Shown here: positions 50,241 through 61,151 of the stretch, in pieces | How the letters are laid out: each line of letters begins with the position of its first letter | Position numbering within the stretch: position 1 is the first letter of the stretch | From: Halomarina litorea | GTDB taxonomy: Archaea > Halobacteriota > Halobacteria > Halobacteriales > Haloarculaceae | Reading direction: 5' to 3' | Length of the DNA: 64,000 nucleotides | NCBI RefSeq assembly: GCF_024227715.1 | Contig: NZ_CP100448.1 | Coordinates: 2,005,655-2,069,654, forward strand | Notes under the pieces: model-generated | What the model was told of the DNA's origin: nothing | Seen by the model: the letters and a program-made list of their open reading frames with translations, nothing else | Database searches by the model: none | Program-made: the position numbers and the translations under genes

Positions 50241-50630
50241 TTAAGCCTCCCGACCGGTCAGTTCCTCCAGTTTCTCGAAGTAGCGCTCCCGTGGCACCTG
50301 ATACATCCCCCGGTAGTCCACCTCGCCGTCGGCGAACCGGGCGGCGAGGGCGGCGGCCCCGTCGAGGGCCTCCTCGCGGGAGTCGTAGTGGTCGCCGCCG
50401 TGGTCCACGTCGGGTTCGAGGAACAGGGTGACGACCCACGGGTCGCCGGGTTGGGGGTTCGGGCGGACCCCCGGGCGGCGGGTGCGTCGGCCCCGCGTGA
50501 GGTAGATGGTGGGGAGACACTCCGGCGGGAAGTCGCCGCCGTTGAACACGTCGGGGCGGTACGCGAGGACGAGTCTGTCGCCGCCGTCGTTCCAGACGGT
50601 CCACCCCGCGGCGAGCGAATCGGCGTCCAT
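50241..50630 (-). CDS. DUF5820-like haloarchaeal protein
   Basis: A 129-residue protein starting MDADSLAAGWTVWNDGGDRL. Text blocks VLAYRPDVFNGGDFPPECLP, PWVVTLFLEPDVD and SREEALDGAAALAARFADGE lead to a YFEKLEELTG end. It looks like a compact alpha/beta domain conserved in haloarchaea. Its stop is 26 bp from the UPF0179 start on the same strand, so they may be cotranscribed. The DUF number is recalled and tentative. Confidence 0.7.
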   Translation of the reverse strand: MDADSLAAGWTVWNDGGDRLVLAYRPDVFNGGDFPPECLPTIYLTRGRRTRRPGVRPNPQPGDPWVVTLFLEPDVDHGGDHYDSREEALDGAAALAARFADGEVDYRGMYQVPRERYFEKLEELTGREA

Positions 50631-50690
50631 GCCCCGCGCTTTCTCGGCGGCGGGGAAGAGTCGTGTGGTCGGCCCTCGGGAGACAGAGAA

Positions 50691-50700
50691 GTATATAAAC
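50691..50700 (-). promoter_or_regulatory. TATA box in the DUF5820/PrkA divergent gap
   Basis: On the minus strand this reads GTTTATATAC, 61 bp before the ATG at 50630, a strong TATA consensus. It probably serves the DUF5820-like gene with a short leader, but it could also be read on the plus strand. Confidence 0.45.
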
Positions 50701-50805
50701 CCCGAAGTGGTCCGAACACCGACCGGTTCGGCGGTCCGCTCCCCGCCACACGGTTTCGCGGGTGAATCGCCGGGCCGAACGCCTCGGTTACGCTAGGATA
50801 GCGGC

Positions 50806-50817
50806 AAGGCTTATGTG
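50806..50817 (+). promoter_or_regulatory. Probable promoter of the PrkA operon
   Basis: aaggcttatgtg is a BRE-plus-TATA-like match. A start site about 25 bp on would leave an mRNA leader of roughly 190 nt before the ATG at 51035, long for this group where most genes are leaderless. Confidence 0.4.
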
Positions 50818-50977
50818 TGTGTGAACACTTAACAATAACCATAGTATCGGTGGTCGTCCCGCGGTGCGTCCTCCCCGGTGTCAGCCGGCCCGTGACAGGG
50901 TCGTAGGTCGCCGGAGAGTGACAGACGGTGCCACGTGACATGGTACGGGCAACGCGTGGGGTGGCCGCTGAGGCTTG

Positions 50978-51025
50978 CGGACAGCGTGGCTGTCCGGCCC
51001 ATCGGGGGAAGAGACGCAACGTCTC
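50978..51025 (+). promoter_or_regulatory. Two hairpins in the leader just before prkA
   Basis: CGGACAGC-GTG-GCTGTCCG is a perfect 8-bp stem at 50978-50996, and GAGACG-CAA-CGTCTC is a perfect 6-bp stem at 51011-51025. They sit 10-57 bases before the ATG at 51035. Their place suggests control of translation or RNA stability. No known riboswitch class fits. Confidence 0.4.
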
Positions 51026-51034
51026 CGTGATACA

Positions 51035-53107
51035 ATGACAGGTGACATGGAAACACTCGAAGACCTCAGCCGTGAGTACCGGGACTCGATTCCGTCGGAC
51101 CTGCGTGAGACCCACGCGTTCGACTGGTATCTGGAGGAGGTCTACGCGGACCCGCGGGTCGCGCGCAACGCACACCAGCGCGTCGCAGACATGTTCGATT
51201 ACTACGGTACCGAGTACAACGAGGACCTCGGCGTCGTGGAGTACCGACTCGCAAGCGAGGACCCCCTCAACGACGGGGAGAACGTGTTCTACGGGCGCAA
51301 CATCCACGAGTCCATCCACGAGTTCGTCAACAAGGTGAAGTCGGGCGCTCGCGGACTCGGCCCCGAGAAACGCATCAAACTCCTCCTCGGGCCGGTCGGG
51401 TCGGGCAAGTCCGACTTCGACCGACAGGTCCGGCGCTACTTCGAGGACTACACGAACCGCGAGGAGGGGCGGATGTACACGTTCCGGTGGACCAACCTCT
51501 GTGACGTCATCCCCGACCAGGACCCCGCCGACGACGTGGTCCGCTCGCCGATGAATCAGGACCCCATCGTCCTGCTCCCGCTCCAGCAACGCGACCGGGT
51601 CATCGAGGACCTCAACGAGCGACTCGACGCCCCCTACACCATCCGCAACGAGCAGAGCCTCGACCCCGCGGGCGAGTTCTACATGGACCGCCTGCTCGAC
51701 CACTACGAGGACGACCTCCAGCAGGTCTTGGAGAACCACGTCGAGATCATCAGGCTGGTCGCCGACGAGAACAAGCGCCAGTGCGTCGAGACGTTCGAAC
51801 CCAAGGACAAGAAGAACCAGGACGAGACCGAACTCACGGGCGACGTCAACTACTCGAAGATCGCCATCTACGGGGAAAGCGACCCGCGGGCGTTCGACTA
51901 CTCCGGGGCGTTCTGTAACGCCAACCGGGGCATCTTCAGCGGGGAGGAGCTGTTGAAACTCCAGCGGGAGTTCCTCTACGACTTCCTGCACGCCACGCAG
52001 GAACAGACCATCAAGCCGAAGAACAACCCCCGGATCGACATCGACCAGGTCATCGTCGGGCGCACGAACATGCCCGAGTACAAGGACAAGAAGGGCGACG
52101 AGAAGATGGAGGCGTTCAACGACCGCACCAAGCGCATCGACTTCCCCTACGTCCTCCAGTACGAGGAGGAGTCTCGCATCTACCGGAAGATGCTCCGGAA
52201 CGCCGACGTCCCCGACATCCACGTCGAACCTCACACGCTGGAGATGGCGGGCCTGTTCGGCGTTCTGACGCGCATCGAGGAACCCTCGGGCGGGCAGATC
52301 GACATCGTCCAGAAGGCCAAGGCCTACAACGGCGAGATCGACGACGCCGACGACGTCGACGTGAAGAAACTCCGCGACGAGGCCGCGACGACGGCCGACA
52401 TCGGCGAGGGCATGGAGGGCGTCTCCCCGCGGTTCATCGGCGACGAGATCGCCGAGGCCATCATGGACTCGATGCACCGCGGCCGGCAGTTCCTCTCGCC
52501 GCTGACGACGTTCAACCACCTCGAGCACAACCTCGAGAACCACGGCTCCATCCCCGAGGACCGCTTCGAGCGCTACTACCGCTACCTCGAGATGGTCCGC
52601 GAGGAGTACAAGGACCGCGCCATCGAGGACGTGCGCCACGCCCTCGCCTACGACGTCGACGAGATCCAGCGACAGGGCGAGAAGTACATGGACCACGTGA
52701 TGGCGTACATCGACGACGACACCATCGAAGACGAGATAACCGGCCGGGAGCAGGAACCCGACGAGAAGTTCCTGCGGAGCGTCGAGGAGAAACTCAACAT
52801 CCCCGAAGACCGCAAGAACGACTTCCGCCAGGAGGTGTCGAACTGGGTCTCGCGGCGCGCGCGCGAGGGCACCTCGTTCAACCCGCAGGACAACGACCGC
52901 CTGCGCCGCGCCCTGGAGCGGAAGCTCTGGGAGGACAAGAAGCACAACATCAACTTCTCGGCGCTGGTCTCCAGCGGCGAGTTGGAGGACGACGAGCGCA
53001 ACGCGTGGGTCGAGGCGCTCGTCGAACAGGGCTACTCGCGCGAGGGTGCGAAGGAGGTCCTCGAGTTCGCCGGCGCGGAGGTCGCCAAAGCCGAAATGGA
53101 GGAATGA
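51035..53107 (+). CDS. prkA: PrkA-family serine protein kinase, first of operon
   Basis: A 690-residue PrkA-type AAA-like protein kinase. Walker A is GPVGSGKS (119-126). [20 protein letters not shown] and [15 protein letters not shown] follow in the AAA region, and a long helical C-terminal domain ([37 protein letters not shown]) is normal for the family. Bacterial YeaG is active in nitrogen and stationary-phase stress. ATG 51035 ([11 protein letters not shown]) follows the structured leader; ATG 51047 is an alternative. Its stop overlaps the next ATG (ATGA). Confidence 0.93.
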   Translation: MTGDMETLEDLSREYRDSIPSDLRETHAFDWYLEEVYADPRVARNAHQRVADMFDYYGTEYNEDLGVVEYRLASEDPLNDGENVFYGRNIHESIHEFVNKVKSGARGLGPEKRIKLLLGPVGSGKSDFDRQVRRYFEDYTNREEGRMYTFRWTNLCDVIPDQDPADDVVRSPMNQDPIVLLPLQQRDRVIEDLNERLDAPYTIRNEQSLDPAGEFYMDRLLDHYEDDLQQVLENHVEIIRLVADENKRQCVETFEPKDKKNQDETELTGDVNYSKIAIYGESDPRAFDYSGAFCNANRGIFSGEELLKLQREFLYDFLHATQEQTIKPKNNPRIDIDQVIVGRTNMPEYKDKKGDEKMEAFNDRTKRIDFPYVLQYEEESRIYRKMLRNADVPDIHVEPHTLEMAGLFGVLTRIEEPSGGQIDIVQKAKAYNGEIDDADDVDVKKLRDEAATTADIGEGMEGVSPRFIGDEIAEAIMDSMHRGRQFLSPLTTFNHLEHNLENHGSIPEDRFERYYRYLEMVREEYKDRAIEDVRHALAYDVDEIQRQGEKYMDHVMAYIDDDTIEDEITGREQEPDEKFLRSVEEKLNIPEDRKNDFRQEVSNWVSRRAREGTSFNPQDNDRLRRALERKLWEDKKHNINFSALVSSGELEDDERNAWVEALVEQGYSREGAKEVLEFAGAEVAKAEMEE

Positions 53108-55383
53108 AACGCGACTACATCGCCGAGGCGGACCGGGCGCTGACCGAGACCTACGAGGAGCCGATGACCCTCGGGGCGTACGTCGACCGCATCTTCGAGC
53201 GGCCACAGTTGGCCTCCCACGCCTCGAAGTACCTGCTGGAGGCCATCGAGGCCGCCGGCACCCGGACGGTCATCGAGGAAGGCGAGGAGAAGGAGCGCTA
53301 CGTGTTCTTCGACGACCCGTACAACGACGGCGAGCACGCCATCCTCGGCAACACCGAGGTGTTGAACGAGTTCGTCGCGGACCTGCGCTCCATCGCGGCC
53401 CGCCGCGGCAAGGAAGAGAAGATCGTCTGGCTGGAGGGTCCCACCGCTACCGGCAAGTCCGAACTCAAGCGCTGTCTCATCAACGGCCTGCGCGAGTACT
53501 CGAAGACCGACGAGGGACGGCGCTACACCGTCGAGTGGAACGTCTCGGGGGCCGACTCGGAGGGCAGCGGGTTCACCTACGGCGAGCAACCCGTGAGCGA
53601 CGACGAGCAGTGGTACGTCAGCCCCGTCCAGTCGCACCCGCTTTCGGTGTTCCCGAAGAACGTCCGGCGCGACCTGCTGGCCGAACTCAACGACCGCCTC
53701 GACGACCACATCGCGGTGCAGGTCGACGGAAAACTCGACCCGTTCTGCCGCGAGGCGTACGACTACCTCGAAGAGCGCTACCGCAGGCAGGGCCGCAACG
53801 ACCTGTTCTCGGCGGTGACGAACCCGAAGCACCTGCGCGTGAAGAACTTCGTCGTGGACGTGGGCGACGGCATCGGCGTCCTCCACAGCGAAGACGACGG
53901 CACGCCGAAAGAACGGCTGGTCGGATCGTGGATGCACGGGATGCTCCGCGAACTCGACTCGCGCGGCCGGAAGAACCCGCAGGCGTTCAGCTACGACGGC
54001 GTCCTCTCGCAGGGCAACGGCCTCCTGACGCTCGTGGAGGACGCCGCCCAGCACGCCGACCTGCTCCAGAAACTGCTGAACGTCCCCGACGAGGGCCACG
54101 TGAAACTGGACAAGGGCATCGGGATGGACATCGACACGCAACTGGTCATCATCTCGAACCCGGACCTCGAAGCCCAGTTGAACCAGCACGCAGAGCGGGC
54201 GGGTGCGGACCCGCTGAAGGCGCTGAAGCGCCGGCTGGACAAACACGAGTTCCGCTACCTGACGAACCTCTCGCTGGAGACCGAGTTGCTCCGGCGGGAA
54301 CTCACGAACGAGACGACGGTGTGGACCGCCGAGTCCTACGACGAACTCGAGCGCAAGATCCGTCAGCCGGTCGAGATCAAGGTCCGCGACAACAAGCGGC
54401 AGGTGTTCACGAAGGAACTCGCGCCGCACGCCATCGAGGCGGCGGCGCTGTACAACGTCGTCTCGCGACTGGACACCGACGACCTGCCGACGGGCCTCGA
54501 CCTCGTGGACAAGGCGTTGCTGTTCGACGCGGGGTTCATCAGTCAGGGCGACGAGCGCCGGGAGAAAGACGACTTCGAGTTCGAGTCGGACCCGCGCGAC
54601 GGCATCCACGGCATCCCCGTCACCTACACGCGGGACGTCGTCGCGGACCTGCTCCACGAGGAGTCGGACCGCCACCACCCGACCCTGCCCGTCGAGCACG
54701 TCATCATGCCCCGCGACGTGCTGAACGCGATGGCAGATGGGTTCGTCGAGGCACCCGTCTTCTCCGACAGCGAGCGCACCGAGTTCGAGAACCGGGTGGT
54801 ACAGGTGAAAAACCGTATCTTCAGCCAGCAGGAGTCGGACGTGCTCGCGGCCATCATGCGCGAGAAGCGCGTGGACGAGGCCACCGTCGAGGAGTACATC
54901 GAGCACGTCTACGCGTGGACGGAGAACGAGCAGATCGAGAACGACCGCGGGGAACTACTCGACCCCGACCCGCTGAAGATGAAGGTGTTCGAGATAGAGC
55001 ACCTCGGGCGGTTCGACGAGGACGACTACGAGGGCTCCGAGGCGGGTCCAGACGTCGAGGAGTTCCGCTCGGAGCGCGTCATCACGGCCATCAACCGCCA
55101 CGCGTGGCGCAACCGCGACGAGGAGTTCCGGGTGGCCGACGTGAACGTCAAGGAGATTCCCGTCATCCGGACGGTCCTCGGCAGTCACGACTGGAGCGAC
55201 GTCCGCCGGGCGTTCGAGGACTTCGAACCCCGCCAGTGGGACGACCCGCCGGCGGGCACGGAGACGGCCGCGGTCAAGGAGCGGACGGTCCGCAACATGA
55301 TGGAGATGTTCGACTACAGCGAGGCGTCGGCCGAACTCACGAGTCGGCACGTCATGAGCCAGGTGAGCTACAGATGGGACTGA
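53104..55383 (+). CDS. Second PrkA-type kinase-like protein
   Basis: A 759-residue paralogue of the upstream PrkA. Walker A is GPTATGKS (112-119). It keeps [20 protein letters not shown] (signal for the family's sensor region), [19 protein letters not shown] and a long C-terminal domain with [20 protein letters not shown]. It is only distantly similar to the first and has an added C-terminal part. Translation is coupled to both neighbours (ATGA before, 10-base overlap after). It may form a heteromeric kinase with its partner; substrate unknown. Confidence 0.88.
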   Translation: MKRDYIAEADRALTETYEEPMTLGAYVDRIFERPQLASHASKYLLEAIEAAGTRTVIEEGEEKERYVFFDDPYNDGEHAILGNTEVLNEFVADLRSIAARRGKEEKIVWLEGPTATGKSELKRCLINGLREYSKTDEGRRYTVEWNVSGADSEGSGFTYGEQPVSDDEQWYVSPVQSHPLSVFPKNVRRDLLAELNDRLDDHIAVQVDGKLDPFCREAYDYLEERYRRQGRNDLFSAVTNPKHLRVKNFVVDVGDGIGVLHSEDDGTPKERLVGSWMHGMLRELDSRGRKNPQAFSYDGVLSQGNGLLTLVEDAAQHADLLQKLLNVPDEGHVKLDKGIGMDIDTQLVIISNPDLEAQLNQHAERAGADPLKALKRRLDKHEFRYLTNLSLETELLRRELTNETTVWTAESYDELERKIRQPVEIKVRDNKRQVFTKELAPHAIEAAALYNVVSRLDTDDLPTGLDLVDKALLFDAGFISQGDERREKDDFEFESDPRDGIHGIPVTYTRDVVADLLHEESDRHHPTLPVEHVIMPRDVLNAMADGFVEAPVFSDSERTEFENRVVQVKNRIFSQQESDVLAAIMREKRVDEATVEEYIEHVYAWTENEQIENDRGELLDPDPLKMKVFEIEHLGRFDEDDYEGSEAGPDVEEFRSERVITAINRHAWRNRDEEFRVADVNVKEIPVIRTVLGSHDWSDVRRAFEDFEPRQWDDPPAGTETAAVKERTVRNMMEMFDYSEASAELTSRHVMSQVSYRWD

Positions 55384-56696
55384 GAGACGACCTCGAACGG
55401 TATCGGGAGGTGGGCGAGGAGCGCAGACAGGATCTCTCCGAGTTCATCCAGTACGGCGACCTCGGCCGGTCGCTTCCCGACGAGGTGAAGATACCCATCA
55501 AGATCGTCGACCTCCCGGCGTTCGAGTACGACGTCCGCGACAAGGGCGGCGTCGGGCAGGGTCAGGGCGGCACCCCCCAGCCCGGCGACCCGGTCGGTCA
55601 GCCCCAGCCACAGCCCGGCGAGGGCGACGGCGAGGGGAAACCCGGCGAGGAGGGCGGCGACCACGAGTACTACGAGATGGACCCCGAGGAGTTCGCCCAG
55701 GAACTCGACGAGCAGTTGGGTCTGGACCTCGAACCGAAGGGCAAGAAGGTCATCGAGGAGAAGGAGGGCGACTACACGGACATCACCCGGACGGGGCCGG
55801 CGAGCACGCTCGACTTCGAGCACCTGTTCAAGGAGGGCCTGAAGCGCAAGCTCGCGATGGACTTCGACGAGGAGTACGTCCGCGAGGCGCTGAAGGTCGA
55901 CGGGTGGGGTCCGACGCGGGTCTACCGGTGGGCGCGCGAGAAGAACATGCCCGTCTCGCGGGCGTGGATCGACGACGCCTACTCGTCGCTCTCGGCCGAC
56001 GAGCGCACGAAGTGGGCCAGCATCGAGGAGATGGAGGCGAACGTCGAGGAGACGACGACCATCCAGCGCATCCGCCGTGACGGCCTCAAGCAGGTCCCGT
56101 TCCGCCGCGAGGACGAGCGCTACCGCTACCCAGAGATCATCGAGGAGCGAGAGAAGAACGTCGTCGTGGTCAACATCCGCGACGTGTCGGGGAGCATGCG
56201 CGAGAAGAAGCGCGAACTCGTCGAGCGGGTGTTCACGCCCCTCGACTGGTATCTGACGGGGAAGTACGACAACGCGGAATTCGTCTACATCGCCCACGAC
56301 GCCGACGCCTGGGAGGTCGAACGCGAGGAGTTCTTCGGCATCCGCTCGGGCGGCGGGACGCGCATCTCCAGCGCGTACGAACTCGCGAAGGTCCTCTTAG
56401 AGGAGTACCCCTGGAGCGAGTGGAACCGCTACGTGTTCGCGGCGGGTGACTCGGAGAACTCCTCGAACGACACCGACGAGCACGTCATCCCGCTGATGGA
56501 GTCGATTCCGGCGAACCTCCACGCCTACGTGGAGACCCAGCCGAGCGGGAACGCCATCAACGCGACCCACGCCGAGGAGGTCGAACGACACTTCCAGGAG
56601 AGCGACAACGTGGCCGTCGCCTACGTCACCGGCCCGGAGGACGTGGTCGACGCCATCTACACCATCCTGAGTACGGAGGGGAAAAAGGCACAATGA
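55374..56696 (+). CDS. YeaH/YhbH family (DUF444) von Willebrand A-type protein
   Basis: A 440-residue DUF444 protein. A Gly/Pro/Gln-rich linker ([18 protein letters not shown]) is at 60-95, then a VWA domain with the metal motif DVSGSM at 270-275 and [22 protein letters not shown]. In E. coli yeaH is next to yeaG (a prkA homologue). The ATG lies within the last codons of the second kinase gene (10-base overlap). Likely a scaffold or target of the kinases. Confidence 0.92.
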   Translation: MGLRDDLERYREVGEERRQDLSEFIQYGDLGRSLPDEVKIPIKIVDLPAFEYDVRDKGGVGQGQGGTPQPGDPVGQPQPQPGEGDGEGKPGEEGGDHEYYEMDPEEFAQELDEQLGLDLEPKGKKVIEEKEGDYTDITRTGPASTLDFEHLFKEGLKRKLAMDFDEEYVREALKVDGWGPTRVYRWAREKNMPVSRAWIDDAYSSLSADERTKWASIEEMEANVEETTTIQRIRRDGLKQVPFRREDERYRYPEIIEEREKNVVVVNIRDVSGSMREKKRELVERVFTPLDWYLTGKYDNAEFVYIAHDADAWEVEREEFFGIRSGGGTRISSAYELAKVLLEEYPWSEWNRYVFAAGDSENSSNDTDEHVIPLMESIPANLHAYVETQPSGNAINATHAEEVERHFQESDNVAVAYVTGPEDVVDAIYTILSTEGKKAQ

Positions 56697-58687
56697 GCGA
56701 ATCAGACCAGGACCGAGTGGCGAAACAGCGCATCGCGAAGGAACTCGAAGAGCCGGTTCGGGAGGCCAACGCGCTGGCTCGGAGACTCGGTCTCGACCCG
56801 TTCCCGGTGAACTACTGGATCATCGACTACGACGAGATGAACCAGCTCATCGCCTACGGCGGGTTCCAGGAGCGCTACCCCCACTGGCGCTGGGGGATGC
56901 AGTACGACCAGCAGCGCAAACAGCGCCAGTTCCTCGGCGGGAAGGCCTTCGAGATCGTCAACAACGACAACCCGAGCCACGCCTTCCTGCAGGAGTCGAA
57001 CGCGCTGGCCGACCAGAAGGCCGTCATCACGCACGTCGAGGCACACGCCGACTTCTTCAAGAACAACCAGTGGTTCAACCTCTTCAGCGAGAACCCCGAC
57101 GCCGCCGCGATGCTGGCGAGTCACGCGAGCATCGTCGAGTCGTTCATGGACGACCCCGAGGTCGACCGCGAGGAGGTCGAGGAGTGGATCGACAACGTGC
57201 TCTGTCTGGAAGACTGCATCGACCAGCACCGCCCGTTCACGACCGTCGAGTCCGAGGCCCTCTCGCTCGACCCGGACGACATCGACGAGCGACTGGACGA
57301 ACTCGGCCTCTCGGAGGAGGTGCGCCGGCAGGTGTTCGACGAGGAGTGGCTGGAGTCCCAGCGCCCGGAGGTCGGCGCGGCGCGGTTCCCGGCGGAACCC
57401 GAACTCGACGTCATCGCCTTCCTGCGCACCCACGGGATGCGCTACGACCGCGAGAGCGGGAAGGCGGTGGAGTTCGAAGACTGGCAGCGCGAGGTGCTCG
57501 AACTGCTGCGCCGGGAGGCGTACTACTTCGCCCCCCAGAAGATGACGAAGGTGATGAACGAGGGGTGGGCGGCCTACTGGGAGTCGATGATGATGGGCGA
57601 GGAGGGGTTCGCGGACGCCAACGAGTTCATCCACTACGCCGACCACCAGGCGATGGTGCTCAACTCGCCGGGGTTCAACCCGTACAAACTCGGCAAGGAA
57701 CTCTGGGAGTACATCGAGAACACGACCAACCGCCGGGAGGTCGTCGAGCGCCTCCTCCGGGTGGAGGGCGTCACGTGGCGGAACTTCCGCGACCAGGTGG
57801 ACCTAGACGCGGTGCTGGCGGCGCTGGAACCCGACCCCGCCGTCGCGACCGTCGGGAACGACGCCCTCGACCGACTGGACCCGGACGACCCGCGCGTGGA
57901 CGTGGAGGGACTGGCGGCGGCGAAGGCGGGGGAGGTGGACGCCGACCGCTACCCGTGGAAGGTGTTGACCTACGAGGGCCTCTGTGAGCGCCACTACTCG
58001 CTGGTGAAGGCACAGAACCGCGGGTTCCTCCACCGCCTGACGCAGTCCGACCTCGAACGTATCGCGCGATACCTGTTCGACGACGCGCGCTACGCCACCG
58101 TCGAGGAGGCCCTCGCGGACGTGGACCGCACCGCCGGGTGGGACCGGATGCGCGAGATTCGCGAGAGCCACAACGACGTGACGTTCTTAGACGAGTTCCT
58201 CACCCAGGAGTTCGTCGACGAGAACCACTACTTCACCTACGAGTACACCCAGACCACGCGCGACTTCCGGGCGACGAGCACCGACGTCGAGGACGTCAAG
58301 AAGAAGTTGATGCTCCAGTTCACCAACTTCGGCAAGCCCACCGTCGTCGTGGAGGACGCGAACTACGACAACCGCAACGAACTGCTGTTGAGCCACCAGT
58401 ACAACGGCGTCATGCTCGACGTCAGGCAGGCCGAACAGGTGCTCGAACGCGTCTTCGAACTGTGGGGCCGGCCGGTGAACCTCAAGACCATCGTGAAGGA
58501 ACTCGACGAACACGACGTGGAGGTGGCCCGCCGGCGCGACCGGGAACCCGTTCCCGACGAGCAGGGCAAACTCATCCGGTTCGACGGCGAGGACTTCGAA
58601 GTGACCGACCTCGCGTGGGACGAGGTCGAACACCTCGCCGCGTCGGACGTGGACTACGACACGAAACCCGAGGAGTGGCTGGCCTGA
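56693..58687 (+). CDS. SpoVR family protein
   Basis: A 664-residue SpoVR/YcgB protein. It has the family's conserved opening [20 protein letters not shown], in part, then FPHWRWG-like [27 protein letters not shown] and [19 protein letters not shown], which are the diagnostic His/Glu/Trp-rich blocks. The bacterial role is linked to spore cortex or stationary stress; haloarchaea do not sporulate. The ATG overlaps the yeaH stop (ATGA), so it is the fourth gene of the operon. It has no known enzyme motif. Confidence 0.94.
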   Translation: MSESDQDRVAKQRIAKELEEPVREANALARRLGLDPFPVNYWIIDYDEMNQLIAYGGFQERYPHWRWGMQYDQQRKQRQFLGGKAFEIVNNDNPSHAFLQESNALADQKAVITHVEAHADFFKNNQWFNLFSENPDAAAMLASHASIVESFMDDPEVDREEVEEWIDNVLCLEDCIDQHRPFTTVESEALSLDPDDIDERLDELGLSEEVRRQVFDEEWLESQRPEVGAARFPAEPELDVIAFLRTHGMRYDRESGKAVEFEDWQREVLELLRREAYYFAPQKMTKVMNEGWAAYWESMMMGEEGFADANEFIHYADHQAMVLNSPGFNPYKLGKELWEYIENTTNRREVVERLLRVEGVTWRNFRDQVDLDAVLAALEPDPAVATVGNDALDRLDPDDPRVDVEGLAAAKAGEVDADRYPWKVLTYEGLCERHYSLVKAQNRGFLHRLTQSDLERIARYLFDDARYATVEEALADVDRTAGWDRMREIRESHNDVTFLDEFLTQEFVDENHYFTYEYTQTTRDFRATSTDVEDVKKKLMLQFTNFGKPTVVVEDANYDNRNELLLSHQYNGVMLDVRQAEQVLERVFELWGRPVNLKTIVKELDEHDVEVARRRDREPVPDEQGKLIRFDGEDFEVTDLAWDEVEHLAASDVDYDTKPEEWLA

Positions 58688-58824
58688 CCAATTATTCCAT
58701 AAGTATATTTTATTGATGTTAGTGTAATTTCTGATGTCCCTACATCGGGGGCTACCGTGTAATCCACTATCCTTTTATTCAGGAAAATTTACCATACGTA
58801 CGAGACCTATTCGGTCGGGTGACT

Positions 58825-59361
58825 ATGGCAATCGTTCAACAAGAGCAAACCCTCGACGAGGGGGACATCCACGACGTCCTGCGAAACACGCGGCGGCGAC
58901 TCACCATCGACAGCCTTCAGGCGAGCGAGAACGGCACGATGAGCGTCCGCGACCTCTCCGAACGGGTCGCGACCGAGGAGACGGGCGAGGACCCGCCGCC
59001 GCGGAAGAAACGCCAGAGCGTCTACGTCTCGCTCCACCAGACGCACCTGCCGAAACTCCACAAACTCGGCATCGTCGAGTACGACGACGACAGCAAGGTC
59101 GTCTACCTCCAGGAGCGCGTCCGCGAGGTCGAGGTGTACATGGAGGTCGTCCCGCGCTACGGCATCTCGTGGGGCGAGTACTACATCGCCTTCGCATTCC
59201 TCGGGATGCTGGTCGTCATCGCGGCGGAACTCGGTATCGTCGGATTCGCACTCATCACACCCGCCCAGTGGGCCATCATCTTCTTCCTCGGGGTCGTCCT
59301 CTCGGCGACCTACCACGTCTACACCCAGCAGGGTGGCCTCCCGTTCAGCCGGTTGTACTGA
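58825..59361 (+). CDS. DUF7344-type winged-helix protein with two transmembrane helices
   Basis: A 178-residue protein. Residues 15-110 form a winged-helix resembling DUF7344 (DIHDVLRNTRRRLTIDSLQ, VRDLSERVATEET, HQTHLPKLHKLGIVEYDDD). Two hydrophobic helices then lie near 125-145 and 150-170 (FAFLGMLVVIAAELGIVGF, WAIIFFLGVVLSATYHV). Such proteins are membrane-linked regulators in haloarchaea. The upstream 137 bp are AT rich and hold the promoter; no other gene shares it. Confidence 0.82.
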   Translation: MAIVQQEQTLDEGDIHDVLRNTRRRLTIDSLQASENGTMSVRDLSERVATEETGEDPPPRKKRQSVYVSLHQTHLPKLHKLGIVEYDDDSKVVYLQERVREVEVYMEVVPRYGISWGEYYIAFAFLGMLVVIAAELGIVGFALITPAQWAIIFFLGVVLSATYHVYTQQGGLPFSRLY

Positions 59362-59413
59362 CCGGGAGCGCGAGGGGCAGACCCACCCGCCGCAACCCAC
59401 CGCTACCTGCCCC

Positions 59414-59530
59414 GTGGCATCAGTCATCGTCTACTTCCGGTCCGACCGCCGCGTCCACGACGAGAGCCGCTGCTGGCCGTCGTGGCGGCCGACCGGGTCG
59501 TCCCCGTCTACTGCGTCGACACACGGACCC
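59414..59530 (+). pseudogene. N-terminal remnant of a photolyase/cryptochrome gene
   Basis: GTG 59414 reads ASVIVYFRSDRRVHDE, the photolyase opening (I/V-x-W/Y-FRxDLRxxDN type). After one frame lesion near 59459-59466 it continues as PLLAVVAADRVVPVYCVDTR, the next block of photolyase/DASH cryptochrome. Nothing more of the gene follows; the convergent KaiC-like gene ends at 59552. It is a truncated, frameshifted remnant of about 39 codons. The full gene needs over 450 codons. Confidence 0.65.
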
Positions 59531-59551
59531 CCGGGAGAACGCCCGTCGGAC

Positions 59552-61126
59552 TCACCGGAACTCGGACGGGTCGTCCCGGTCCCGGTGTGGCTGCTGGACG
59601 CGGACGTACGGCGGGTCGTCGGTGTACTCGACCAGCCGGGTGTCCCCGAGGCGGCCGGTCGGCGACTTCGCCAGTTTCACGTACTGGAGGCCGCTCTCGT
59701 GGAGCCACGTCCGCACGACCTGGTCGGCGTCGTAGACGAACGACTCGGAGAGTTCCTCGGCCATGACGCTCGGGTTCTGGACGAACAGGACGGAGTCGCG
59801 GTCGTCGAGGAGCGACTCCTTGCCCCAGTAGTGGATGCGTCTGACGTCCGTCGGGCTGAACTCCTGAAGGAGGGCCTCGGTGTAGGTGACGGCCGTCGCG
59901 GGACGACCGTCCCGGTCGTCGTTCATCCGGTTGAAGACGAACCGGAGGAACCACGAGAGAGCTGGCTTGAACGACGTGAGCAGTTGCGTGGCGAGGCGAC
60001 TCGACTCGGGGAGTGTGTAGACGTTCGGCCCCCGGTCGCGCCACGTCCCGACGAGGTCGAGGACGAACAGGCGGTCCGTCGCCAGCAGGTGGTCGACGGA
60101 CCCAACGCGACCGTCGAGGACGCGGTCGAGTTTCTCCGGAGAGAGGTTCGCCGGCGGGAGGAGGACGACGACACCGCCCTCGTCGATTCGCTCGACGATG
60201 GCGTTCGAGACGAACCCGAGGACGTCCGCCCGCCCGTCGTGTTCGACGAGGGTGGTCCCGCCCCGGACGAACCCGCCACCGCAGAGCGAGTCGAGGCCCT
60301 CGATGCCGGAGGACACCACCTCGAACGGGAGGAAGGCGGGCGACGGCGTTCGCATCAGGGGGCCCACGTGGAGGCCATCGGGGGCGATCTCCACCTCGAA
60401 CTGCCGGGTGGCGTGGTCGACGCCGCGCATCTTCGACACCTGCAGGTGTCGCCGGTAGTCCCGGTCGACCTGCTCGCGCCAGAGGTTGACGACGCCGTGC
60501 GTGTTGAACTGCAGCATGTTGTGCGAGACGAGGTCTGCGTGGGACTCCCCGGCCAGGTCCTCCTCGGCGAGGAACAGCGTCGTCGCGCCGAACTCGTCGG
60601 TGAACAGTCTGATGAGGTCGAGGACGAACCGGCGAAACCGGTGTTCGTCCGCCGTCATCACGGAGAGCCCCGAGATGCTGTCGAAGACCACCCGGTCTGC
60701 GGGTCGGTGGGACCGGACGAACTCGCGGACGTACTGCCAGGAGAACGGAACGGCGTGACCGCCCATCCCCGTCTCGGTGCCGCCCTCGCCCCACGCGTCC
60801 GACTCCGTCCCCAGCGACTCGATGACGAGTTGGTCCGCGCCCCCCTCCAGCGTCGTCCCCTCCCCGGCGTGGACGGTCGCGAGCGAGAGTCCCTCGTGGT
60901 CCAGGCCGAACGAGAAGTCCTCGAAGGAGTCCCGAATCTCCGCGACGGTCTGCTCCGTGCTGATGAACAGGCAGCGCTCGCCGCGGTCGAGACCCGCCTG
61001 CAGGAACTGCATCCCGAGCGTGCTCTTTCCCGTCCCCGGTCCACCCGTCACGAGTACCGTCCGTCGTTCGGGAATTCCACCGGCGAGAACCGCGTCGAGA
61101 CTCGTCGACCCCGTCGATACAGCCAT
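59552..61126 (-). CDS. KaiC-like RecA-superfamily ATPase
   Basis: A 524-residue protein with two KaiC-type domains. Domain 1 is complete: GGPGTGKST (28-36) and a catalytic Glu pair in FISTEQTVAEI. Domain 2 starts SSGIEGLDSLCGGGFVRGG, but where Walker A should be it reads TTLVEHDGRADV, so it cannot bind ATP normally. Single-active-domain KaiC-like proteins are common in haloarchaea with light, gas vesicle or signalling links that remain open. A palindrome and a TATA box lie immediately upstream. Confidence 0.8.
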   Translation of the reverse strand: MAVSTGSTSLDAVLAGGIPERRTVLVTGGPGTGKSTLGMQFLQAGLDRGERCLFISTEQTVAEIRDSFEDFSFGLDHEGLSLATVHAGEGTTLEGGADQLVIESLGTESDAWGEGGTETGMGGHAVPFSWQYVREFVRSHRPADRVVFDSISGLSVMTADEHRFRRFVLDLIRLFTDEFGATTLFLAEEDLAGESHADLVSHNMLQFNTHGVVNLWREQVDRDYRRHLQVSKMRGVDHATRQFEVEIAPDGLHVGPLMRTPSPAFLPFEVVSSGIEGLDSLCGGGFVRGGTTLVEHDGRADVLGFVSNAIVERIDEGGVVVLLPPANLSPEKLDRVLDGRVGSVDHLLATDRLFVLDLVGTWRDRGPNVYTLPESSRLATQLLTSFKPALSWFLRFVFNRMNDDRDGRPATAVTYTEALLQEFSPTDVRRIHYWGKESLLDDRDSVLFVQNPSVMAEELSESFVYDADQVVRTWLHESGLQYVKLAKSPTGRLGDTRLVEYTDDPPYVRVQQPHRDRDDPSEFR

Positions 61127-61151
61127 ATCGTATCGAGAATGGAGACAATTA

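Noticed and set aside
50258-53206. 982-residue minus frame opposite prkA
   Set aside because: Codon pattern mirrors prkA; contains only Leu/Val/Glu text from the complement of acidic codons.
53046-56696. 1216-residue plus frame across the operon
   Set aside because: Arg/Pro-rich out-of-frame reading that later merges with the YeaH frame; only the YeaH part is real.
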